Below are positions 7,257 to 13,420 of a DNA stretch of 13,781 bases, piece after piece. The DNA comes from Candidatus Firestonebacteria bacterium RIFOXYA2_FULL_40_8. GTDB lineage: Bacteria > Oederibacteriota > D2-FULL-39-29. The notes under the pieces are model-generated. The model was not told the origin of the DNA. It worked only from the letters and a program-made list of their open reading frames with translations, and ran no database searches. Made by a program: the position numbers and the translations under genes. Position 1 is the first letter of the stretch; the number at the start of each line of letters is the position of its first letter. The DNA lies in NCBI GenBank assembly GCA_001778355.1, contig MFGS01000006.1, positions 4,513 to 18,293 on the forward strand, read 5' to 3'.

Positions 7257-7284
7257 CTATTGTCTATTTTCTATTGTTCGATTG
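7257..7284. repeat. 7-bp tandem repeat, CTATTGT type (tract 3)
   Basis: Four contiguous units: CTATTGT (7257), CTATTTT (7264), CTATTGT (7271), TCGATTG (7278). It lies just downstream of the tRNA and shares TTCGATTGC, in opposite orientation, with the end of tract 2. Confidence 0.65.
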
Positions 7285-7288
7285 CTCT

Positions 7289-7317
7289 ACCAATTTTAAA
7301 AGTAGTTTAAAATTGGT
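7289..7317. repeat. 12-bp perfect inverted repeat overlapping the tRNA 3' end
   Basis: Arms ACCAATTTTAAA (7289-7300) and TTTAAAATTGGT (7306-7317) flank the loop AGTAG. The right arm contains the discriminator base and the encoded CCA of the tRNA. It could be a transcript 3' hairpin used in termination or processing; no T-run follows. Confidence 0.6.
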
Positions 7318-7389
7318 GGAGCTGAGGGGGATCGGACCCCTGGCCTCCTCGCTGCCAGCGAGGCGCTCTCCCAGCTGAGCTACAGCCCC
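7314..7389 (-). tRNA. tRNA-Ala, anticodon GGC
   Basis: The 76-base cloverleaf is complete and includes an encoded CCA. Acceptor GGGGCTG pairs with CAGCTCC and keeps the G3-U70 wobble pair, the alanine identity signal. The D arm is GCTC/GAGC with a GG-containing loop. The anticodon stem CCTCG/CGAGG encloses CTGGCAG, giving anticodon GGC for GCC and GCU codons. The T stem AGGGG/CCCCT encloses TCCGATC, so position 55 is C instead of the nearly invariant U. A consensus-like promoter lies about 140 bases upstream. Confidence 0.93.
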
Positions 7390-7399
7390 ATCAATAACA

Positions 7400-7454
7400 T
7401 CCGCCAAAAAGATCGGCGGATCATCCAAAGATCCGCCTATAATAATTTGGCGGA
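7400..7454. repeat. Nested TCCGCC inverted repeats upstream of the tRNA
   Basis: Outer arms TCCGCCAAA (7400-7408) and TTTGGCGGA (7446-7454) enclose inner arms GGCGGATC (7415-7422) and GATCCGCC (7430-7437). All arms share the hexamer TCCGCC, so alternative pairings between inner and outer arms are possible. It lies in the presumed tRNA leader. Confidence 0.7.
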
Positions 7455-7526
7455 CGACTCAATATGTTTACACTAATGAAAGTCGAATTCTAAACAAAAA
7501 CAACGCTTTTACCGATACAGGTGCCT

Positions 7527-7555
7527 ATTTTAGCATTAAAAACGGGGTAATTCAA
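7527..7555 (-). promoter_or_regulatory. Sigma-70-type promoter upstream of tRNA-Ala
   Basis: On the minus strand, TTGAAT (7555-7550) is followed by exactly 17 bases and TAAAAT (7532-7527), with TG one base before the -10. Transcription would start near 7520 and run through the nested inverted repeat into the tRNA. The -35 begins seven bases after the stop of the secreted-protein gene. Confidence 0.6.
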
Positions 7556-7561
7556 ATCAAA

Positions 7562-9415
7562 TCAGAACCCTCTGTCCTTATACTCCACTTTGATATCTTC
7601 GAACTTGGAAATATCTTTCCAGTTGATCGTGACACGCTTTATCCATTTGGAATTTTTTGTGATATTTATTATGGCTTTTAGACTTTCCAGCGGCGGGGAG
7701 TCCATTTCTATATTGAAGATAGCTGTTTTGTCGTCGTAAGAACATCTTAACACTTTATACCAGGTATTCGTTTTAATGGAGTTCAAAATAGGATTACCCG
7801 GCCAGTTGGAAAGCTGGACTTCTATTTTATACTGCTGACTGCCTTCAGGGATGTATATTATCCTTGAGCAGACGGATTGGCCGTTTACCAGAATTTTATC
7901 TATGAACTTCCCGTCTCTGGCATACGCAATATCAATAAGGTTACCTTTATATTTGAAATTATAAATGAACCTGAATTTATACATATCGAGCGGTTGGATG
8001 TAAAGATTTCCTCTGGTAAAATCAATACCGCAGTTCTTAAAATACATATCCATATAAGAAAAGACCTCGGAAACCGGACGGTCGTCATCGTATTGCGTAA
8101 AGGGCATCTGCTTTTCATACAGGGCAGGAACGCTCCCTTTAATATCGTATTTCACAAGGTTATCCAAGATAAAATATATTTCCGGGTATTTTAACTCGGG
8201 GAAGTTCAACAGTTGTTTTACTTCTTTTTCTATTACGTTTTTATCCTCCCCCTGCAGTATATGATTTAACACCAGTTGTTCGTTCTTTAAATCTTCCGGA
8301 ACTTTTACCGGAGTAAAAACCGCTTTTTTTCCGATTATAGACCCCGCCCATTCCAGCGTCCTTTGATTATAAAGTTCCAGCGCTTCATTTTCCATCTTCT
8401 GGTAATTTTCCCCGTTTTCCACGGCAGTTTCAAGATATCTGGTATCTCCGGTAAACTCATAAGCTTTCCAGTAAACCCAGGGCCAGAGTTTTTTTCCGAG
8501 TATTTTTTCCAGCTTCTCTTCATAAACAAACCTGAGTGCAAAATCAGTAATATCTTCCCGGCGGTAACCGTTAAGTAAAAGATACGTTGCCTGGTACATT
8601 TTTCTCGTGGAAATATCGGTAGCGTATATCCTGACAATATTGGACAGAAGTTTATTGTAAAACACTTCTTTTTCGCTCTCCATCTCGATTACATTCTTGC
8701 CTGCGGCCGTAAAAGAAAGTATTGCAGCTGTCCTGGCATCATTACCCAATCCAACACCGATAGAAAAACTCACTTCCGAGCCGGCCGGAACATTTAACTT
8801 AGTAATGATCCGGTACCTGCCGTTCTCCTGAAAAACAAAAATATCTTCAACCGTGGACTTATCAAAAAATATCCCCATCGCAGAAGCCCCGGTTTTGTAC
8901 TGATTTGTAACGGTAACGGCTTTTCTTGCAATATACTCTTCCTGCAATACGGAAGTTCCCTTGGAGTAAAACACCAGCTCCTGTTTCCAGGGTTCCTTCC
9001 CGGAGTTAGAAAGAACTACGGTCGAAACCGAGGATTCAGGATTAACAAACGCGGTTATCATTTTTATTTTTTTATCTTCTTTATAGTTATTCTCGCTTAA
9101 TATTTCATTAGGCCGCCAGACAATACTTTTAAAAGGATTTATTTCTTCAAAACCTTCTATACGGAAACGAATGGCGCAAAACGGGTCCAGATCTGTTTCG
9201 GTATGCAGTACGGCAAGCGGAGAATATCCGAACACCGGACTGTGCCCTTTAATATGAAATTTAGAATCAGGCAGTCCCATCGGGTAGGCAGCATAAGGAA
9301 GCTCTTTATAAGAAAGCCACCAGTGATAGGTAACTAATTTACGGTCGTCCTCCGCGCCAAAAGCCGGGAGGAGCAAACTTCCTATTAAGGCAATGATTAA
9401 AAGATTACGACGCAT
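7562..9415 (-). CDS. Secreted protein of unknown function, glycosidase-like architecture
   Basis: I do not recognise a characterised family for this 617-residue protein. Residues 1-20 form a clear signal peptide ending PAFG-A, with no lipobox. Residues about 25-240 look beta-rich. Residues about 250-460 are mostly helical, including KAYEFTGDTRYLETA (318-331), a phrase typical of (alpha/alpha)6-barrel glycosidases. The C-terminal part has LYIQP (471-475) and YKGNLIDIAYARDGK (489-503), resembling the closing beta-sandwich of GH65/GH94-type enzymes. The helical part is short for a full barrel, and I can identify no catalytic acid. The gene overlaps lpxI by 19 bases, so it is the last cistron of the alr-lpxA-lpxI operon. 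The upstream GCGGA is weak and distant, so translation may depend on coupling. The fold assignment is inference. Confidence 0.75.
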   Translation of the reverse strand: MRRNLLIIALIGSLLLPAFGAEDDRKLVTYHWWLSYKELPYAAYPMGLPDSKFHIKGHSPVFGYSPLAVLHTETDLDPFCAIRFRIEGFEEINPFKSIVWRPNEILSENNYKEDKKIKMITAFVNPESSVSTVVLSNSGKEPWKQELVFYSKGTSVLQEEYIARKAVTVTNQYKTGASAMGIFFDKSTVEDIFVFQENGRYRIITKLNVPAGSEVSFSIGVGLGNDARTAAILSFTAAGKNVIEMESEKEVFYNKLLSNIVRIYATDISTRKMYQATYLLLNGYRREDITDFALRFVYEEKLEKILGKKLWPWVYWKAYEFTGDTRYLETAVENGENYQKMENEALELYNQRTLEWAGSIIGKKAVFTPVKVPEDLKNEQLVLNHILQGEDKNVIEKEVKQLLNFPELKYPEIYFILDNLVKYDIKGSVPALYEKQMPFTQYDDDRPVSEVFSYMDMYFKNCGIDFTRGNLYIQPLDMYKFRFIYNFKYKGNLIDIAYARDGKFIDKILVNGQSVCSRIIYIPEGSQQYKIEVQLSNWPGNPILNSIKTNTWYKVLRCSYDDKTAIFNIEMDSPPLESLKAIINITKNSKWIKRVTINWKDISKFEDIKVEYKDRGF

Positions 9416-10191
9416 ATTTTATTTTTATCCGCTTCTTTTTTAATTTTATTTTTATCTATTAAGAACATTTTACCGGACTGAACGGCAAGACACTTTATAC
9501 CGGCTTTTGCCAGTTGTTTTATTGTCTCAACCCCTGCTCCGGGAATGTCAATCCGCATATCCTGCTTAGTTCGCGCGGCTTTCACGCACACCGCTCCACC
9601 TTTTGCCAGGAGTCCTCCGCGTTTTATTGCCGCATCAGTACCTTCAATACCTTCCGCAGTAATTATTTTTTTGTTCTTAACAATCACCGTTTGTCCGATA
9701 TCCGAGTCCGCCAGTTTTTTTGCTTCTTTAAAACCGTATTTTATATCTTCAATTTCTTCCCTGCTCGGTTTTCTTTTTGTCAAAACACCTTTTTTAGCGA
9801 GCAGAGGTTTCAAGTAGATCGTCATCGGAAGTATTTTAATCCCTTCCTTTTCAAACTCTTTTATTACTGCTTGAATCAGAGTAGAATCTTTTTTATTCCG
9901 GAGGGACATGAACAGTTTAAACAGCCTCATATCCGGTTTAAGCGCCGAAAACAACCTGACTTTCCTTACCTTTCCGACAATACAGGCCTTCGTAATCCCC
10001 AGCTTTTTAAAGGTTTTTATGGCCAAGCCAAAATCCCCGATATCAAACCAGAATATTTCTTTTGAATACCCGGCAAGCGACTTGTCCGCCTCATTTTTTA
10101 TGGCAATAGTAATTACTTTTTTTCCGTCTCTTTTTGCATTCTTGCAAAAATATACAGGAAGGAGTCCTCCACCCGCAACGAGTCCTAGCAT
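9397..10191 (-). CDS. lpxI: LpxI, UDP-2,3-diacylglucosamine pyrophosphatase
   Basis: The 264-residue protein matches the LpxI (former DUF1009) family, which hydrolyses UDP-2,3-diacylglucosamine to lipid X and UMP in lipid A synthesis, replacing the unrelated LpxH. Family marks are the N-terminal GLVAGGGLLP (3-12), IGQTVIV (165-171), AEGIEGTDAAI (179-189) and QDMRIDIPGAGVETI (210-224); the Asp residues of the last motif are in the catalytic region. Length is normal. The ATG overlaps the lpxA stop by seven bases, with GAGG upstream, so the gene is coupled to lpxA as in many genomes that use LpxI. The neighbourhood therefore supports the call strongly. Confidence 0.92.
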   Translation of the reverse strand: MLGLVAGGGLLPVYFCKNAKRDGKKVITIAIKNEADKSLAGYSKEIFWFDIGDFGLAIKTFKKLGITKACIVGKVRKVRLFSALKPDMRLFKLFMSLRNKKDSTLIQAVIKEFEKEGIKILPMTIYLKPLLAKKGVLTKRKPSREEIEDIKYGFKEAKKLADSDIGQTVIVKNKKIITAEGIEGTDAAIKRGGLLAKGGAVCVKAARTKQDMRIDIPGAGVETIKQLAKAGIKCLAVQSGKMFLIDKNKIKKEADKNKICVVIF

Positions 10192-10961
10192 TTATAAATG
10201 CCTCTTTTTGATTTTTCCACAAAAGAAACAAAATGGGCAACATAAGGGTCTTTGATAAGGTCTTCTTTTATCCTGGTTAATGCCTGGGTGGTATTCAGCC
10301 CGGATTTAAAAACAAGCTTGAACATTTTTTTTAACGCTTCTCTTGATTTTTCCGGGATACCGTTCCTTTCCAAACCAATTTTATTCAACCCAAAGATCGT
10401 AAAAGGGTTGCCGGCGCCAAGTACAAAAGGCGGCACATCTTTCTCTATGGGGGAAGAAAGTCCTATCATGGCAAGGGAACCTATTTTGCAGAACTGATGC
10501 ACGGGGCAATAGGCCGACATAAAGGCTTTATCTTCAACTTCTACAAATCCGCCGAGTCCCACTCCGTTCACCAGTGTTACATTATTTCCTACTTTTACAT
10601 TATGTCCGATATGCGCGGTGGCAAAGAAAAAGCAATCACTACCTACGGTGGTTTTTTCACCTTCCCCGGTAGCGCAGTTAATGGTGACCGACTCGCGGAA
10701 AATATTATTATCTCCTATCTCAACAAAACTTTTCTCATTTTTAAAATGCCTGTCCTGCCCCGGATTACCTATAACCGTGTAACTATAGATTTCATTATTT
10801 TTTCCGAGAGTAGTATAACCGTTTATTATCACCCCGGGATGAAGTTTTGTTTTATCCCCGAGGGTTACATTTTCTCCGATAATACAATAAGGTCCGATCT
10901 CTACATCTTTTCCTATTTTTGCGCTTGTATGGACCAGCGCGGTTTTATGAATATTCGTCAT
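10185..10961 (-). CDS. lpxA: LpxA, acyl-ACP:UDP-N-acetylglucosamine O-acyltransferase
   Basis: The 258-residue protein is a left-handed beta-helix acyltransferase that starts lipid A synthesis in the cytoplasm by moving a 3-hydroxyacyl chain from ACP to UDP-GlcNAc. Hexapeptide repeats fill residues about 5-185, followed by the helical C-terminal part. AHIGH contains H117 and the catalytic H120 (E. coli H125); H155 in VHQF matches E. coli H160. With this offset of five, E. coli Gly173, the residue limiting acyl length, corresponds to Leu168, which suggests a shorter chain. DVPPFVLGAGNP (175-186) and FGLNKIGLERNG (190-201) are typical of LpxA. The start overlaps the alr stop in an ATGA, with ACGGGTG upstream. 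Confidence 0.95.
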   Translation of the reverse strand: MTNIHKTALVHTSAKIGKDVEIGPYCIIGENVTLGDKTKLHPGVIINGYTTLGKNNEIYSYTVIGNPGQDRHFKNEKSFVEIGDNNIFRESVTINCATGEGEKTTVGSDCFFFATAHIGHNVKVGNNVTLVNGVGLGGFVEVEDKAFMSAYCPVHQFCKIGSLAMIGLSSPIEKDVPPFVLGAGNPFTIFGLNKIGLERNGIPEKSREALKKMFKLVFKSGLNTTQALTRIKEDLIKDPYVAHFVSFVEKSKRGIYKC

Positions 10962-12052
10962 ACATACACCCGTTTAACATCTTTTTTGATGGCGCAGATT
11001 ATTTCGTACGGAATGGTTTTACATTTAGCCGCCAATTCTTCCGCGCTTATAATATTATTTTTGCTTTTTCCTATCAATACCGCTGTGTCCCCTGCTTTTA
11101 CTTTTGAACTTTTGCCGAGATCCGTCATTATGAGATCCATGCAAACTCTACCGGCAACGGGATATTTTTTTCCGCTAATAAGAACTTCTCCGCTATTGGA
11201 AAGAAGACGGTTGTACCCCGAGCCGTAACCGACACCGAGGACCGCGATCTTCGTATCTTTTTTTGTCCTATAAGTATTACCGTAACTGATGCTGCTGCCC
11301 TTCTTGCAGTTTTTAACGAAAAGTACTTTTGTCTTCCAGGAAAGCGCCGGTTTAAGTTTGACCACTTTCTCTTCTTTCTTATCAAGATGAAGTCCGTAAA
11401 TCATGAGTCCGGGACGCACCATATCAAAGCCGGCTCCGGAAAAATTAATAACGCCTGAGCTGTTTAAAACATGTTTTATTATACTTTCGGGTACCAGAAA
11501 CGAAGCATATTCAAAATCACTTATCTGCTTCCAGGTGTAAGAAGGATTATCATCCGCAGATGACAGATGGGTAAAGACTCCTTCAACTTTAATATTGCTG
11601 AACTTCCTTACTTTACTGAAGAAATCCTCAAAGTTCTCTGAAGTTAACCCGAGACGCCCCATACCGGTGTCTATTTCAATATGAACTTTTGCCGTGGTTT
11701 TTTGCTTTTTTGCTTCTTTATCCAGCTCTCTGACAATTCCCAGGTCGGAAACACTCTGACTAATGCCGTAACTTACAATATCTTTGGCCTGGAAAGGAAA
11801 CGCGGAAACAATATTTAAAACCGGGAGTTTAATGCCGTTTTTTCTTAACTCAATAGCTTCGGAGATATCCCCGATACCAAGGCATTCCACTCCGCCTTTT
11901 TGAAGGATCTTCGCAATAGGAATAAGACCGTGCCCATAAGCATTATCCTTGATAATGGCGCATATTTTGACGCCCCGTCCCAGCATTCTCCTTGCTTCTT
12001 TTACATTATGGAGAATAGCTTTCGTATCTACCTCTACCCAGGTCATATCCAT
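10958..12052 (-). CDS. alr: Alanine racemase
   Basis: The 364-residue PLP enzyme interconverts L- and D-alanine for peptidoglycan. K35 in IIKDNAYGHG is the PLP lysine, with Asp where Ala is more usual after the lysine. HIEIDTGMGRLG (124-135) and HLSSAD (162-167) are family blocks. Y257 in SYGNTY is the second catalytic base, CMD (304-306) is the conserved C-terminal-domain contact, and PYEIICAI (348-355) is near the end. Length is normal. The start is set by an extended -10 (TGCTATAAT) ending eight bases before the ATG, leaving no room for a ribosome binding site, so the message looks leaderless. An ATG two codons later is the alternative. It heads the alr-lpxA-lpxI-orphan operon. Confidence 0.93.
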   Translation of the reverse strand: MDMTWVEVDTKAILHNVKEARRMLGRGVKICAIIKDNAYGHGLIPIAKILQKGGVECLGIGDISEAIELRKNGIKLPVLNIVSAFPFQAKDIVSYGISQSVSDLGIVRELDKEAKKQKTTAKVHIEIDTGMGRLGLTSENFEDFFSKVRKFSNIKVEGVFTHLSSADDNPSYTWKQISDFEYASFLVPESIIKHVLNSSGVINFSGAGFDMVRPGLMIYGLHLDKKEEKVVKLKPALSWKTKVLFVKNCKKGSSISYGNTYRTKKDTKIAVLGVGYGSGYNRLLSNSGEVLISGKKYPVAGRVCMDLIMTDLGKSSKVKAGDTAVLIGKSKNNIISAEELAAKCKTIPYEIICAIKKDVKRVYV

Positions 12053-12060
12053 AGACGTTT

Positions 12061-12069
12061 ATTATAGCA
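12061..12069 (-). promoter_or_regulatory. Extended -10 promoter of the alr operon
   Basis: The minus strand reads TGCTATAAT, a perfect extended -10, ending eight bases before the alr ATG. Transcription should start between about 12056 and 12052, giving a 5' leader of zero to four bases. The -35 region (TTCCAC at 17-base spacing) is poor, as is common for extended -10 promoters. Confidence 0.6.
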
Positions 12070-12119
12070 GAAAAGAAGGGTTGGTGGAAGTTTAGAAAGA
12101 AGCTTTTAAAGGCAAGGTT

Positions 12120-12206
12120 TTATTGAGTGACGATATCTATGTCTGTTTTTTCAGGTATTTTACAGCAATAACTTATTATATCCAGCGGTGCTTTTTCCGC
12201 TTTCAA
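12120..12206 (-). other. Short possible coding remnant upstream of alr
   Basis: From a TTG at 12206 to a TAA at 12120 the minus strand has 28 open codons with coding-like use, ending in residues such as DIISYCCKIPEKTDIDIVTQ. The frame is closed upstream by a TGA within the heptamer tract, and there is no ATG or good ribosome binding site. It could be the surviving 3' end of a lost gene, or chance. I do not recognise the peptide. Confidence 0.25.
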
Positions 12207-12209
12207 TAT

Positions 12210-12237
12210 ATTGTCAATCGTAAATCGTCAATTGTAA
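12210..12237. repeat. Degenerate 7-bp tandem repeat, TTACGAT/TGACAAT type
   Basis: Plus-strand units are ATTGTCA (12210), ATCGTAA (12217), ATCGTCA (12224) and ATTGTAA (12231). On the minus strand they alternate strictly between TTACNAT and TGACNAT. The tract abuts the stop codon of the alcohol dehydrogenase gene (12239-12241). Confidence 0.75.
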
Positions 12238-12238
12238 A

Positions 12239-13420
12239 TTAGGTGTTTTTCCCCGCTGCGAGTTTATATATGTTTACAAAATCTTCCCTGAACATCTTGT
12301 CTCCGCTTGGGAGTTCGATGTGGTCTTTTCCGCCGCTGTAGACTTCCATCAGGGTGTCCGCCATTTTACCTATCAGCTCGTCTGAAATACCGGTGAGTTT
12401 TGTTTTTACGGAAAGGCGCTGGAGCCAGTTATCCATATGCATTGCGGCTGCTTTACTGCCGAAGACTTTTTCGCCGAACATGGTTGACCTGAAAGCAAAA
12501 AATTCGTATTTTTTCATGTACTTCATCCACGCAAGAAGCAGACAGGCAAGTCCTTCGCTGTGCGGTACATCCGTCCAGGCAGACAAACAATGTTCCATCC
12601 AGTGGAGATACGCTTTTCCGTTCCATGCCATCTGTCTGAAAGGCGAGCAGGCGATAGTTCCGGCATAACTCATAAGACCGCGGTAATCCGCATTGTGCGG
12701 ATTAACCATTGCATGCGGGGTATTCTCAATGGCTTTAAGCATAATATCTTCCGCCATTCTGTCTTTCAGAGGAGCTTCTCCGACATTTGTAAGATACGGT
12801 TCAAGAAGGTGGCATACTATATCCACGCCGGAATACGCTGTTTGTTCTTTTGAAAGCGAGTATGTAAGCTCCGGATCAATTATTGAAACTGCCGGAAAGA
12901 GATGGCTATCCATCAGATGAACTTTTTGTTTCAACTCCAGGTTGGTTATCACTGCCGTCGGATTTCCTTCCGAACCCGTAGCAGGAAGGGTCGGAAGCAT
13001 CAGCATCGGAAGCGGAAAAATATTTATTTTAGATTTTTTCGGGGAACAATGCACAAAATCCCAGACAGACACGCCTTCTTCGCATTTAGCTGTAAGCGCA
13101 ATGCCTTTGGCCGCGTCCATAGCGCTTCCCCCCCCAAGAGCGATTATGAAATCACATCCCAGGGATTTTGCCAGCCGCCCCCCTTCATCAATAGTCGCTG
13201 ATCTCGGATTAGGTTCTATCTTGTCAAATATCACATACTCAATCTTGTTTTCTTTTAATTGCGCCGTAAGGTTGTCCAGATAACCGAGTTTTTTTACAGA
13301 ACCCCGGCCCGTGACAACGAACGCTTTCTTCCCGAGAAGCTTGGCCTCAGTTCCCGCTCTCTTGAACTCACCCGCGCCAAAAATAAATTTCACCGGCCAG
13401 TACAATTCAAATTTCAACAT
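12239..13420 (-). CDS. Iron-containing alcohol dehydrogenase (BdhA/YqhD-like)
   Basis: The 393-residue protein belongs to the group III Fe-dependent alcohol dehydrogenases, which interconvert aldehydes or ketones and alcohols with NAD(P)H in the cytoplasm. GGGSAMDAAK (96-105) binds the dinucleotide phosphates, and PTLPATGSEGN (143-153) is typical of the butanol dehydrogenase and YqhD branch. The expected metal ligands are all present: D200 and H204 in DIVCH, H273, and H287 in PHSEG; H277 is the conserved active-site His between them. The active site thus looks intact; substrate and cofactor preference are not readable with confidence. The ATG directly follows the cstA TAA with no gap, and the GGGAG binding site lies in the last cstA codons, so the two genes are translationally coupled. 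Confidence 0.9.
   Translation of the reverse strand: MLKFELYWPVKFIFGAGEFKRAGTEAKLLGKKAFVVTGRGSVKKLGYLDNLTAQLKENKIEYVIFDKIEPNPRSATIDEGGRLAKSLGCDFIIALGGGSAMDAAKGIALTAKCEEGVSVWDFVHCSPKKSKINIFPLPMLMLPTLPATGSEGNPTAVITNLELKQKVHLMDSHLFPAVSIIDPELTYSLSKEQTAYSGVDIVCHLLEPYLTNVGEAPLKDRMAEDIMLKAIENTPHAMVNPHNADYRGLMSYAGTIACSPFRQMAWNGKAYLHWMEHCLSAWTDVPHSEGLACLLLAWMKYMKKYEFFAFRSTMFGEKVFGSKAAAMHMDNWLQRLSVKTKLTGISDELIGKMADTLMEVYSGGKDHIELPSGDKMFREDFVNIYKLAAGKNT

Larger units (their letters stand above)
6922..7313. other. 392-bp gene-free spacer filled with repeats
   Basis: No credible reading frame is present on either strand between the oxidoreductase start and the tRNA. The spacer holds three copies of a hairpin element (6987-7013, 7035-7066, 7222-7248), three heptamer tracts (7116-7137, 7167-7188, 7257-7284) and the inverted repeat at the tRNA 3' end. 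Most of its length is therefore accounted for by repeats. Confidence 0.8.

Noticed and set aside
7270..7295. TTGGTAGAGCA-like sequence (minus strand) resembling a tRNA D arm
   Set aside because: No acceptor, anticodon or T arm can be formed around it; the match comes from the hairpin and heptamer tract.
5794..7525. CAGGTGCC shared by two spacers (near 5795 and 7518)
   Set aside because: Eight bases shared at two sites in 13.8 kb is within chance, and the surrounding bases do not match.
9514..10065. Plus-strand open frame of 183 codons antisense to lpxI
   Set aside because: Phe/Lys-rich translation is the shadow of lpxI codons; lpxI motifs on the minus strand are decisive.
10497..11228. Plus-strand open frame of 243 codons across the lpxA/alr junction
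   Set aside because: It spans the antisense of two well-recognised genes and shows no family features.
12175..12180. Second TATAAT on the minus strand upstream of alr
   Set aside because: No -35 at acceptable spacing (nearest TTGAAA is 20 bases away) and no extended TG; the site at 12061-12069 fits much better.
12184..12201. AGCGG/CCGCT hairpin after the alcohol dehydrogenase as a terminator
   Set aside because: Five-pair stem with an 8-base loop and no T-run on the transcribed strand.
1627..12237. Heptamer tracts as CRISPR arrays
   Set aside because: Units are seven bases, contiguous and degenerate, with no spacers and no cas genes nearby.
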